64,000 nt of DNA, taken from Hemibagrus wyckioides (lineage: Eukaryota; Chordata; Actinopteri; Siluriformes; Bagridae). The notes below the pieces were generated by a model. The model did not search any database, was not told where the DNA came from, and saw only the letters and a list, made by a program, of their open reading frames with translations. How positions within the stretch are numbered: position 1 is the stretch's first letter; every line of letters begins with the position of its first letter. Made by a program: the position numbers and the translations under genes. Positions 36,007 to 47,968 of the stretch are shown here, one piece after another. The stretch lies in the NCBI RefSeq assembly GCF_019097595.1, contig NC_080726.1:15289705-15353704 (forward strand). The letters are read 5' to 3'.

Positions 36007-36296
36007 GGTGGAAGTTGGGAATCTAGGGAGCCCTAGGTGGAAGTTGGGAATCTTGGGAGCACTGGGTGGGACTCAAAAATCTCAGGAGCCCTGGTTGGGA
36101 GTTGGGAATCTCGAGAGCGCTGGCTGGAAGTTGGGAATCTCGGGAGCACTAGGTGGATGATGGGAACCTAGGGAGCACTAGGAGGGAGTTGGGGATCTCG
36201 AGAGCACTGGGTGGAAGTTGGGAATCTCAGGAGCTCTGGGTGGGAGTTGGAAATCTAGGGAGCACTGGTTGCAAGTCAGGAATCTTGTAAGCTGGG
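36007..36296. repeat. 29-bp minisatellite, about 10 copies
   Basis: The unit runs GGTGGAAGTTGGGAATCTCG plus nine bases (often GGAGCACTG). Ten copies fit a 29-bp period from 36007 to 36296. The last is degenerate. The plus strand is G-rich throughout. An apparent 81-codon frame with repeats of GNLG-like residues is only a translation of the repeat, because the period is not a multiple of three. Confidence 0.9.
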
Positions 36297-37509
36297 AATT
36301 TACAAATGAATGGGAAAAACAGCAGTAGCCAAACCATGTAACACTGTGTTTTAGAGAGGAAACCATAGAACCCAGAGACATAGATAGTAATCTTAAGATC
36401 TGCAGCAGTGAGGCAGCTACACTATCTGCTCCCCCAGCATGCCGTACTGTTGTCTTATTTGCAGGTCATGATTGTTTGGCAGATGATGAGGGTTTTTCAA
36501 GGAGGCTTTATGCTGCTCAGACTGCGGCTTGATTTCTTTCCAGGAGGTGCTGTTGAGGTTTTAGTAAATTGATTATTTGTCAAATAAATCACATTCCAAG
36601 GATAACATCATAAAAACTATAAATAAGGACTTCTAAAACCGAGAAGCTTGATTTCCCAGCTGTATTGGCAATCTTATGTGTCCTTGTCTCTGCTGTTTGA
36701 AACACAATTAATAATATTGTAGAAATAATGCAGCATCATTCCCTGTTGCACCCTTAAAAGCTTTGTGTATAAAATACTATATTGTTTTCTTGTCAACTAT
36801 TGAGCATTTTTCCTGTTTAGAAAGTAATCCAGAACCATACAGTTGCCAGTAAATCGAAGCACAAAGTCAAACTAATCTGAAGCAAATCAGACTGGGTTAT
36901 GGACAGCTTGGGGCAGTTTATTCCTTTATTTACGGCAGGTTTCTCTCTGATCCTGTAATCCAGCACACTGGTACCTGCTACATGCAGCTCAGATGCTTTT
37001 ATTCGTCTTTACCCTGACATCTGCTTCAGTACAATAATCTTCTTCACATTTGGGGTAAGCAGGTCAGTGACTTCCTCTAGAGACAGGTGAGCAGTCTCAA
37101 GACACAGCCCATGTCACTGATGCTCAATAAATGGAAATTGACCGCTGTGTACTGATCTGGCTTTGAGGAATTAGGAGAAATTTGAATGGGTCCAGAGCTA
37201 CACAGTGCTAGGAAAGCTTGTAGAGTCATGAGGGATACATAAAGTGCACCCTTTTTTAATTCTATGCTTTAGTGTTAAGGGTCTAAATAGCAGGTCCTTA
37301 CTAACTTCTGTTAACAAACCAACAATATGAAGTGCCCCCCTAATAAAAGAGCCAAAATACAGAAAACAGGTGTTTCACCATCATTTGGAATAGATGTTTA
37401 TTGCTCTTATTCTTTTAATGCATTGCTACTTTTCCCCATCCCATGACTGTATAAAGGCTGATGTTCCACCATGAGCATCTTAAGTGGTTTGGAGTGGTTT
37501 TGGAGTGTT

Positions 37510-37552
<43 letters not shown>

Positions 37553-38464
37553 TTTTTTTTAACAAGTGTTTAGTTTGGGTATGCCGTGTACATACAAATA
37601 AGCTATAAATCCAGGCCTGATAAGTGTGCATCTATTTTATAACTGCAATACATTTTAATAACATAATGTGATAGAAATATACTAGTGTCACTGCATATTA
37701 AATGGTGCACCCCAGACAGGACATTTATCCCCTACCTTTTCAATAGGATATAATAGTGTGTAAGTCCAAAAATGAGCAAATATTAAAAATACTTCAAATA
37801 TATCAGAGCAGCCAGGCAGGCATTACTGATATTGTTGTTTCTTTCTACTATCTGTTTCTTCTTTATGGTCCATAAGATTATCATTTTTTATAACTGTTTT
37901 GATAGATTTGTCAGGTTTTTGTTTATAGTTGCTTATGTCTAATGCCCAGAAAAATATTTTCCCTTTCATTTAAGATATACACGCCTCCCTCGCTGCATGT
38001 CATAGCCTCTCCAGCTCCAGCAAAAGGAGCACTTGTTATTTGTGGTGTGGCAAAGCGCACTCTGAGTAACATTAGTGCTCGATCTATAATGACTAAAAAT
38101 AATCTGAAGCTCTTCTGCATTTTTCTAGCTGATTGCACAATTTTGTCACAACATCCATTTAACATGCAATCTCTTGCCATAATTAAGCCCTGGGTGACTG
38201 TCCCTTTCACTCACCATTTCAGACGGCCTTCCACAGGGATCTGATACTGGATGTAATGACAAAGACAAGGCACACAGTTATGCTTGACTTAAATGCCTCT
38301 TTTTCTTCATCAGGGACTACATTAAGGTGCTGGTGGGGGTCGGGGGATTGTTAGGTGGGTGGGATTAGGGGTGGTGGTGGTGGAAGTGGTTCACAATGGA
38401 GGATAAAATCAGATATATTAAGTTGATATTAATTTATCTTGTGATATCAAGACACAGCCATATA
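36297..38464. other. Non-coding region with a TA run
   Basis: A (TA)n array lies at 37515-37548, followed by poly-T. The stretch at about 37940-38250 is unique and open on both strands, but has no recognisable protein. No gene recognised. Confidence 0.5.
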
Positions 38465-38775
38465 CATTACTGCATAAGTATCCACTTTATCCTGGTCAGG
38501 GTTGCAGTGGTTTCGGATCCTATCCCCAGAACACTGTGTGTCTGAGACCTGACACCATCAATCAGGCACCATACACACACACGTTCACATCTATAGGTAA
38601 TTTAGAGTCGTCAAGTGTCCACAGTTTTGTACAGGTTCTGAACCTTTTGGGAGCTGGGAGGAAACCAGAAGAACACAGAGGAAACCTGAGTTAACACTGG
38701 GAGAACATGTGACAGTAACCCAAACTCAGGATTGGACTGGGTACACTGGTGCTGTGACACTACCCAATGTATCAC
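38465..38775 (-). repeat. Degraded SINE, type S2 (minus strand)
   Basis: TATCCACTTTATCCTGGTCAGG, GGTAATTTAGAGTCG, AGGAAACCAGAAGAACAC and GGGAGAACATGTGACAG, then ACTGGTGCTGTGACACTACC, keep the order of the S2 family. The head is at the right end. Confidence 0.5.
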
Positions 38776-38924
38776 CATGCAAAATTAAATACACCTAATA
38801 AACATTGTGTATGTTTTACATACACCAAGTTGCTGTAACACCATGACCCCATGTCAAAGAAAATCTCTACCTGTGCCTTACACAATAAAGTGTGTTGACC
38901 AAACTCATTTGCAGTTGCAGTCTC

Positions 38925-39095
38925 CCGGTTTCCTTTCTCAGTCCGCAGTGTGTGAATGAGTGTGTGTCCGATTGTTATCCATCCAGGGGGTACAGGGTCC
39001 CCCACCCTTTGCCCTGAGTTCCCTGGGATAGACTCCAGGTTCCCTGTGACCCTGTTTAGGATAGGCGCTACTGAAAATGGGTAGACGGATTTGCA
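38925..39095 (+). repeat. SINE tail fragment, type S2 (plus strand)
   Basis: GTGTGAATGAGTGTGTGTCC, CCTGGGATAGACTCCAGG and TTCCCTGTGACCCTG, followed by GTAGACGGAT, match the tail half of the family. No head is present. Confidence 0.45.
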
Positions 39096-39904
39096 TCTCT
39101 GAGTTCTGAACAAATCGTTATTTATTAACTGTCCAATAAATGCAGTAGAGAAGAGTGTCAGAAATGAAGCAAATCATTCTTGATTGCTGAATTTTAATAG
39201 CATTCCGTCCAAGTCTGTAATGACTTGCAGTGTTGATGTAAAGGCTCCGTGGATCAGAACGGAGTTGGAACAGCCGAGTCGGTACATGTTAATTAATTTT
39301 GCTCCCTGCAACAGCTGCTTGCCTCTAGACCCACACAGCTGCATCTAATCCTTTACTGGGTTCAGGGTTAATATGAAAGATAATTGCTTCAAGGCGAGGA
39401 GGAGGAACCTATTTATTTGAAAGAAGATATTAAATCATCGAAGGGGAAAAAAAGGCGAAGGCTGGGAAATCCTTTGTTGGATAATCTTACAATAATCTTA
39501 GAGGAAACAAATTGAGGAGGATTATCTGTAGGGCTTGTATTACTGGCTGTTTATACTTTGTACATTAATATTTGACATACAGTTTCATCAGAAATCCCAC
39601 ATCAAACGCTCATACGCTCTCTGGAATGTTATGAGTGTAAACCTGGATGTCTGGTTTGAATATAATGCATAAGTAAAACTGAATTATCTGCTTGAATGGC
39701 CTTTATTGCTGTTCATATTTAATTTCTGACGTAATTAGTTGCGTTGAATATGCATTAACTGAGAAATAAGATAGAACTGGGTTCTTAATCATTAGTTTTC
39801 TTTTTGTTAATTTGTTAAGCCTTTCATTTCCCACTGTCTGAACTCTGCTATATATATTAAAACTAAATATGTATTAGCAAACATAATGAAGGTTATGCAT
39901 TATT
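39096..39904. other. Non-coding, nothing recognised
   Basis: Unique-looking sequence with moderate GC around 39240-39450. Confidence 0.4.
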
Positions 39905-41141
39905 CTGTAATTTTTTATGTTGTAGACTTGGGATCTCTGTAGCTGAGAGGCATTTATCGAATAATTGATTCCATTCCCTATTCATTTTGGAGAAGAGTTT
40001 TAAAGGCATTAAAGGAACAGCATTAAAGGCTGTTATTTCTGTCTTAGTGATGAGTGATGCTGAGGGAAGCTTTCTGAATTTTCTAGCATTCCCACTATAA
40101 AGGTAGTGATAGTGACAAATTCACACATGCTCTGCTTCAGTAAAATAAATCTCTACTTTAACTCGAGATTTATTGATTAAAATAATAAATAAATAAAGTG
40201 TGTGATTAAAAGGTGTGATCCTCAGTTGACTCTCACTTTCTTTGAGCTGTTTAACACTAAGCTGGTGTTCCATAGAGTTCAGTGCACTACTTCAGGTGTG
40301 TCTACTGTATCTGTGTGTCAGTGAGATCCTTAGTGAAGATCTGTGATAGTGATGAGCCTTAATATACTTTATACACTATATTTGCACCATGCTATATGCT
40401 TTATCATACGCATGTCACTGAGCACACAGACACACCAGCAGCTTCAGTATGTAGACACAGTGGAAGCCTGTAAAACTACGTTTTACATTGTTGTCAATAG
40501 TAACAGTGTTTAACAATGAAGCTCACATAACAGCAGATGCTTAAAATCCTGGTCATAATATTACCTGAATGTAAAATGTATCTCATTTTCTGTCTGCAAA
40601 AAGCTTCAGAAACAGAAGAAGTAGGTTCTTGTTTCGGATAATGAGCTACTCTACATAATATTTCAATTATGCTTTTTATGTATGTATATATGTATGGACA
40701 TACAGTATGAAATACATTTTTTTGTCTAAATTTTAAAAAGTGAACATGCCACTGTAATCATCGTGCCATGAATAATTATATTGAAATGATTCATTTGAAT
40801 TCATTAATAATATTGAGTTCTCTCTTTTAGGTATCTAAGCTACAGCAGTATTCACTTTGCTAACATGTGGTGTAGGTTAAAACTAACAATACCGAAGCTG
40901 GCATTACTTTTGAAATGTCAATCAACGTATAATGTGATTTTATATTTTGTGCAGCACTTAAGTTTTCCTCCAAAATGCTAAAAAAATACTTTCTTATAAA
41001 TGCAAGTCGTAGTTCATATATTGTATCTGAATATAACCTGAAATAGAGGGAATGAGGTAGTTTTCCTTGTTAAATTGCTTTTAAGGTAATATTCTAATAG
41101 TCAGGATTAGTATGCTGCAAAAAAATAAATAAATATATATC

Positions 41142-41230
<89 letters not shown>

Positions 41231-42190
41231 GCATAAGAAAAGAAAAGAAATACTTGAAGATGAAATTTAAAAGCATGACTTAGGGAAATGTCACCTCAGT
41301 CACTGAACAGACTTGTGTATTGAAAGCTTTTTAATGATATCTCTGGGTGAATAATCTACGTCCTTATTTGACACAGAGATCTAAATTGTTGCGTCCGGAG
41401 CACTTTCTGACCACACAGCTGGAGGTCATTATGGCCTAGTTTCTGTGCTCAGTAAACGCAGAGGAATGACGCAATAAGCTGATCAGCTCTGGGTATATTT
41501 CTGGCTTAAACCACTAAGCAGACACACTGAAAACCAAACAAAGCAGTCTTAATACTTAATCATTATAATACATAATGTTTTGTGACTAAAAATGTTAATT
41601 ACATATGGCTTAAAAATCCAATATACTTGTAAATTCCCATCCCATCAGTCAAGGGCATCTTGGTCACTGTGTATCTGCCAAATCAATCGTCTTATCGGTT
41701 CACCTGCTTTTTATTTACTTCAAACTGACGGTGTGTGCACTTTCTCAGGTTCATGTTTGATCTTCCTGCGTGATGGGATTCTTATCACACCTACACCGCT
41801 CTCATCTGGCACCTCATCTTTATCTAACCTTTCAAACTGTCTTGCCTTCATTGCAGGCTGAGGAGAGGTGTTATGACTGTCATCGAAGTGGGGTTGAAAT
41901 ATATGTGTGTTCTTGAGAGAACAGTTGAGAACTTTAGTTAGCCTGAATATATGCTGTCTGTGTACTTCAGCATTTCACTGTGATTCTCTAAAAGCTCCTG
42001 AGCTGTATGTCACATAGTAGCTTTACAGAAATATATACACTTAGGATATACATTTTAAAATGTATGATTATTTAAAATTTATAACGTTGTATAAGTAATA
42101 CAGGAACAGGATCACAACATGTTCTTGCATATGCTCATTTTAAACATAAATCAAACCAAGGAATAGGCACGAGTGAATCTAGAAATGTTT
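39905..42190. repeat. Tandem segmental duplication, copy A (about 2.3 kb)
   Basis: The block runs from CTGTAATTTTTTATGTTG to GTGAATCTAGAAATGTTT. Many stretches recur in copy B at 42.2-42.9 kb in the same order and orientation, for instance GGATCTCTGTAGCTGAGAGG (near 39930), CTTTCTTTGAGCTGTT (near 40240) and AAAACCAAAC...AGCAGTCTTAATACTTAA (near 41530). No coding content. It includes the CTAT array at 41143-41230. Confidence 0.85.
41143..41230. repeat. (CTAT)22 microsatellite
   Basis: Eighty-eight bases of uninterrupted CTAT. It lies in the part of copy A that is missing from copy B. Confidence 0.95.
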
Positions 42191-42191
42191 C

Positions 42192-42914
42192 GGTAATTTT
42201 TATGTTGGGATCTCTGTAGCTGAGAGGCATTTTTTCGAATAATTGATTCCATTCCTTATTCATTTTGGAAAAGAGTTTGCAGCAAAAGCATTAAAGGCTG
42301 TTATTTTTGTTTTAGTGATGAATGATGCTGAGTGAAGCTTGCTGAATTTTCTACCAATCTGTTTCCACTATAAAGGTAGTGATGGTGACAAATTCACACA
42401 TGGTCTACTTTAACTCAAGATAAGATAATGAAGATATGAAATGTGTGATTAAAAGGTGAATAATTGGTGCGATCCTTGGTCTCACTTTCTTTGAGCTGTT
42501 AAACACTAAGCCGGTGTTCAGTAGAGTTCAGTGCACTACTTAAAGGTATGTCTACTGTATCTGTGTGTCAGTGAGATCCTCAGTAAAGATCTGTGATTGT
42601 GATGTGCCTTTATATAATTTATAGACTATATGTGCAAATACAAATTACAAATTATACAAATTTTCACACATGCTGTATGCTTGATCACACACATCACTGA
42701 GCACATGGACACATCAGCAGCTTCAGTATGTAGACACATTGGGCGCAATGAAAACCAAACCAAGCAGTCTTAATACTTAACCAATATAATGCAAAATGTT
42801 TTGTGACTAAAAATATTGATTAGTTACGGCTTGAAAATCCAATATACTTGTAAATTCCAATCCAATTTATAAAGGGCATCTTGGTCACTTTGTATAAGTG
42901 AATCTAGAAATGTT
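42192..42914. repeat. Tandem segmental duplication, copy B, twice deleted
   Basis: It begins GGTAATTTTTATGTTGGG and ends AGTGAATCTAGAAATGTTG, the same boundaries as copy A. Relative to A it lacks about 40463-41526 and about 41670-42172. Base differences are scattered (roughly one in eight to twelve by eye), so the duplication is not recent. Confidence 0.85.
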
Positions 42915-43921
42915 GATTTTTAAATGTTTGATGAATTAATAGGAATGTTAGCAATTTGTCTGTGTTGTTCAGCATTTCTCTGTGGGACCCAACAGTGGCA
43001 GCTTGGTGGTCCTGGGATTTCAACTCACAACCTCCTGCAGTAGTCCAACACCTTAACCACTAAGCTACCTGGCTACTGGTGTTCTTATTATAGTGGCTGT
43101 AAGTGTGTGTACGACATATACTGCACACAGTACATTCATTATTATATGCTGTATGTCACAAAACTACTCAAAGATTCACCACATGGCCCTGAAACTCCAC
43201 TGCTCCTGAAATGAATAACTGTAAATTAGTGCGTCTCTGACCGCTGCTCCCACCCACAGACCGCACATGAATTTGTCACATAGAAAGAAATCTGTCTTCC
43301 ATATTTGCACTTGAATACTGCACACATCAGTGGATTGGAAGAATTTTCTGCCTTGGGTGATGACACAAAGAATTTCCTGATTCTCTCTTTTTCTGTCCTT
43401 GACAGAGCCTTTCTATGTCTGATGAAAATTTTTTGCTAATATGACTTTGATGAAAGGTGCAGCTTGTGCCAGTGTCACTTTGAACAGCGAGAGAAAAAAA
43501 AAGCTAGGTTTAATAGCTCATTTTCCATTTCCTCTGCACTGCTGAAGTATGTGGTGCATGCAATTATGAATCAGATGTAATCAAAGTGACATAATAGAGA
43601 GATTGCTTCTGTTTTTTTAGGATCTAGGATCTGAACAGAAGTAAAAAAATAAGTTGTTGATTTCCTGCTGTAGCTCCAGCGAGCAAATAATGAACTGAAA
43701 CTGAAATGTCAGGGTTAGATCGAGATGGATTATGATGGACATGATGGGTCAACATTTAGGACAGGTTTCTATAGCTTTATAACTTAACCACTACACTATT
43801 GCAGTATAATATACACATATATAATTTATGGACTATCAGTTATGGCCAGAAGAACACTTGAATAAAGTCAAAGTGTATAATATGAATTTACAAACAAAGA
43901 AGATGTAAAATTAAATGCAAG
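42915..43921. other. Non-coding region with SINE S1 fragment at 42988-43072
   Basis: 42988-43072 reads CCCAACAGTGGCAGCTTGG and CTTAACCACTAAGCTACC, an S1 SINE piece in reverse complement. The rest is AT-rich without recognised features. Confidence 0.5.
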
Positions 43922-43922
43922 C

Positions 43923-43980
43923 GATAAGATAAGATAAGATAAGATAAGATAGAACTTTATTAATCCTGAAGGAAATTATT
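43923..43980. repeat. (AAGAT)n run with a retroelement-tail-like sequence
   Basis: Tandem AAGAT units to about 43951 are followed by GAACTTTATTAATCCTGAAG and GAAATT, a sequence common at the 3' ends of fish retroelement copies. Confidence 0.5.
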
Positions 43981-44070
43981 TTGAAAGAGACAGATAACAA
44001 GAAAAAAAATATAAAAATGAAATAATCTATATACACAAATGTATTCAAAAGTATAAAGAAAGAAATGAAA

Positions 44071-44072
<2 letters not shown>

Positions 44073-44121
<49 letters not shown>
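44073..44121. repeat. (TA)n array, left arm
   Basis: Uninterrupted TA units immediately left of the Tc1 element. Confidence 0.95.
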
Positions 44122-44124
<3 letters not shown>

Positions 44125-45366
44125 TATATTGCCAAAAGTATTCGCTCACCTGCCTTGACTCGCATATGAACTTAAGTGACATCCCATTCCTAATCCATAG
44201 GGTTCAATATGACGTCGGTCCACCCTTTGCAGCTATAACAGCTTCAACTCTTCTGGGAAGGCTGTCCACAAGGTTTAGGAGTGTGTTTATGGGAATTTTT
44301 GACCATTCTTCCAGAAGCGCATTTGTGAGGTCACACACTGATGTTGGACGAGAAGGCCTGGCTCTCAGTCTCCGCTCTAATTCATCCCAAAGGTGTTCTA
44401 CTGGGTTGAGGTCAGGACTCTGTGCAGGCCAGTCAAGTTCATCCACACCAGACTCTGTCATCCATGTCTTTATGGACCTTGCTTTGTGCACTGGTGCACA
44501 GTCATATTGGAAGAGGAAGGGGCCAGCTCCAAACTGTTCCCACAAAGTTGGGAGCATGGAATTGTCCAAAATGTCTTGGTATGCTGAAGCATTCAGAGTT
44601 CCTTTCACTGGAACTAAGGGGCCAAGCCCAGCTCCTGAAAAACAACCCCACACCATAATCCCCCCTCCACCAAACTTTACACTTGGCACAGTGCAGTCAG
44701 ACAAGTACCGTTCTCCTGGCAACCGCCAAACCCAGACTCGTCCATCAGATTGCCAGATGGAGAAGCGCGATTCGTCACTCCAGAGAACGCGTCTCCACTG
44801 CTCTAGAGTCCAGTGGCGGTGTGCTTTACACCACTGCATCCGACGCTTTGCATTGCACTTGGTGATGTATGACTTGGATGCAGCTGCTCGGCCATGGAAA
44901 CCCATTCCATGAAGCTCTCTGCGCACTGTTCTTGAGCTAATCTGAAGGCCACATGAAGTTTGGAGGTCTGTAGCGATTGACTCTGCAGAAAGTTGGCGAC
45001 CTCTTCGCACTATGCGCCTCAGCATCCGCTGACCCCGCTCCGTCAGTTTACGTGGCCTACCACTTCATGGCTGCGTTGCTGTCATTCCCAAACACTTCCA
45101 CGTTCTTATAATACAGCTGACAGTTGACTGTGGAATATTTAGGAGCGAGGAAATTTCACGACTGGATTTGTTGCACAGGTGGCATCCTATCACAGTTCCA
45201 CGCTGGAATTCACTGAGCTCCTGAGAGCGACCCATTCTTTCACAAATGTTTGTAAAAACAGTCTGCATGCCTAGGTGCTTGATTTTATACATCTGTGGCC
45301 ATGGAAGTGATTGGAACACCTGATTCTGATTATTTGGATGGGTGAGCGAATACTTTTGGCAATATA

Positions 45367-45369
<3 letters not shown>
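44122..45369 (-). mobile_element. Nearly intact Tc1/mariner element, 1248 bp
   Basis: The terminal inverted repeats are identical over 29 bases (CACTATATTGCC... at the left; its complement at the right). They are flanked by TA on both sides, as expected for Tc1/mariner target-site duplication. The copy sits between two TA arrays. It carries one transposase gene on the minus strand with a single in-frame stop. Length and terminal repeats are those expected of a full-length element. A related relic lies at 63.5 kb and shares the terminal sequence. Confidence 0.9.
44204..45235 (-). pseudogene. Tc1-type transposase with one in-frame stop
   Basis: The enzyme cuts and pastes its own element at TA sites. 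Start ATG is at 45233-45235 (MGRSQELSEFQ). Domains in order: first helix-turn-helix (residues about 1-50, STVSCIIRTWK), a GRPRK AT-hook-like linker at about 60, a second helix-turn-helix (SIATDLQ...SSRTVRREL), then the DDE catalytic domain. Catalytic residues: Asp in WSDESRF, Asp in [10 protein letters not shown], Glu in [13 protein letters not shown]. Thirty-four residues separate the second Asp and the Glu, so DD34E, as in Tc1. The glycine-rich [11 protein letters not shown] is present. Length is 344 codons, as usual for Tc1. The frame is continuous except for a TGA at 45065-45067 (codon 57), which lies where an Arg codon CGA would be changed by a CpG transition. The plus-strand frame 44070-44912 is only the antisense. 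Confidence 0.9.

Positions 45370-45450
<81 letters not shown>
45370..45450. repeat. (TA)n array, right arm
   Basis: Uninterrupted TA units immediately right of the Tc1 element. Confidence 0.95.
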
Positions 45451-45452
<2 letters not shown>

Positions 45453-47966
45453 ACAGTCTTCCAAATTTAACATAAAAGTCTCTCTCTTTGCTTTTCATGC
45501 TTTAACTTTGGGATACATTTCATTGTTCTCGAAATCTTTCGAAAGGCTGGAGTCGGTGTTGACTGTTTTGTGTTCCCGTTGTGGATTTGTGTGTGTCCTT
45601 TGGATTTGTGTGTACCCTTTGTAAATGTGCCCACAGCAGTGCAACAGTTAAGTGCGGAGGCAGTAATGAAGTGTGGAGGTGAGGACTACGGTCTGATGCT
45701 TGTGGAATAACCCCCCCCCTCCGGCTCGGACATCTTGACATTTCTATCAGGAAGCAGCAGAGGGAAGTCACGGTGGTGGCACGGGGCTGAGGATCACGTT
45801 TATTATTTTGTGAAGAAGTGATTTCAGCTCCCCACCGCTTCAGAAAAGTAAACCACACATTGCTTACTGTCGGGGCTGCAGATCCGAACACCCTGCTGTC
45901 TTCCTCCTTACCTCATCGTCCTCTTTCCCTTCCTCAATTCCACTCATGTATGTTTGGACCAATACCTTCCAGTTTCCCCTCCGTCACTTTTAATTGAGGC
46001 CAAGGCTGAGGGCACAGAGACAAACAGAAGCTGATGTGTAATCTTTCCTGAGAAATGGACCTGGCCTGCTTCACTGTCTGTAGCAAAGAACCAGTTTGTG
46101 CTCCGGTAATCTGCAGGCTGCTGGTTTCCATCAGCATCATTTAACTTCATCACTTAATTCCCACTATTACTTAGCCACTGGGATATGGATCTGTGCTAGT
46201 GGATTTAGATGGCATATAAATTTGTGGTTAAAAAGAGAGAGCCTGGTTTTCTAAAATATATTCAAGGCAATAACTGGATATTGATAATGGGAAAAAAAAT
46301 GCTATGGAGTGATCTCTACTCTGTCATACTGCAGTATGCAAAACGACTTAGATGTCTTTAAATCTTTTTTATCAGTGCACTGGCGTTCTTTTCTGCCGGC
46401 GGAATGGGAATCAACTTATCAGACATTTTCTGTCAGTATAAACGAATTATTGTATCACCGCAAGTCTGATATAAAATTAGTCAGGACACTGTTGGGATAA
46501 CCTTACATAGAAGTTTAGTGGTTGAAGATAACCCCTTCAAAGCTTAAGAACAAGCACTTGAAGCACCTCGGAGAGCAGAAATGGGTATCACTAGATACTA
46601 ATGTCTTGGTTTTTTGGAACTTTTCTATGAAATGATTGCCCCTAGTAGGCTAGAGAAAAACCACAGTACTTATGAAACACTGCAAATTCTACTACAGTGT
46701 CTACATTCATATGAGTCATTAACCACCACTGTGGCGTGTGACATGACAAAGACATTCAGTGATGAACCTGGACACCTCAAAACAGGCAAAAATGATATTT
46801 TTGCCCATTTTTGAGCTAAAACAAACAAATAATACTCAGCATGAACTGTGTTACTGTCATCCTGTGGCTATATTATTTTACCTGTTTGTTTGAATTGATT
46901 TCCAGCAGTCTCCTGAGTCAGTTTAATTGAACTGTCATTTGATTTCTTTATTCAGCATTCGATCTAAAAGTGTATGTCCAAATCAGTCACTCTACTGTAG
47001 ATCTGCATTTTTATTTTCAGCATCAAAACAAAAACATTGTTGTTAATTTGGACGTTAGCTGTTAAACAAGAGTAACTACAGTAATTGGGCTTCATCACTT
47101 TGTATGCTGCAGCCATTTCATCACCTTAGATTGGCCTTTGGATTCCTTCCAAGAGAGGCAGTTTAGTAAATGTCACTTCACTCATTACTTTGGCAACTCA
47201 CTTATTCAAGAAATTGTCCCTGGAGTTTCATTTGCATCGAATTAACAGCGTCCCAGAATAAAGAAAACGCAAATGGTGATCTGCCAAAGTGGTTATGGAG
47301 GAAATTTGCCGTTTGTTTAATTTAAGGTTAATATTGAATGTTTTGAACCTACGGCAGATTGCAACTGAAGAAACTCTGTTTTCAATGTTCATGTTTATTT
47401 GCTGCTGGGGAATCTCATGACACTCTGGAACATTCTGCCAGGTTTCTTGTAACATATGGAGAGAAAAAAACTCCTGTATAATACATGGGCGTCTTCAGTA
47501 GTCTGAGGACAGCACAAGGAATAGTTGAGTGACACATTTCAGCTTCGGGACGCTTTTTATTTATTAAGGCTTATTGCTGTAATCTTTCTATTTTACCTTC
47601 ACTGTTCCTCCAGTTGTCTACAGAATGTTTGGGAAGAAGTGGTGTATATTGCTGCTGTTATAGGATAATATTCAGAAATAATGAGGGAGTGAAGCAGAGT
47701 TACTTTTAGATTTATGTGCCCTTACACAGGGCAACTTATAAACCCTATATATCTGTAGTGTGCTTTGTAGTTTATATCACAAAAACACTCATGCTAGTTC
47801 AGTAGTAGGAGATTAGTACAGTATAAAAAGGAAAAAATATTTTTTGATATTATGTGAAAAATAAATAAATTAATTAACAATGTAACATGCAATAAATATT
47901 AAATAATCAGTGCTAATTCAAGTGAATACCATGAAGTTAATAAATAATAATAATATATAATAAATA
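45451..47966. other. Non-coding region
   Basis: Only short frames (up to 123 codons, 45520-45891, minus), none recognisable. The last 120 bases are AT-rich with an (AAT)-like tract. Confidence 0.45.
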
Positions 47967-47968
47967 TA

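Noticed and set aside
35915..36160. Repeat-containing 81-residue frame that looks like a repeat protein
   Set aside because: It is the 29-bp minisatellite read in frame; the period is not a multiple of three.
37515..37548. TA array as a transposon insertion site like the one at 44.1 kb
   Set aside because: No terminal inverted repeats occur next to it.
44070..44912. Plus-strand frame of 280 codons, the longest plus-strand frame near the Tc1 element
   Set aside because: It is the antisense of the Tc1 transposase and begins with Tyr-Ile repeats from the TA array.
45271..45498. Minus-strand frame of repeated Tyr-Ile
   Set aside because: Translation of the TA array; the same explains the frame at 62898-63143.
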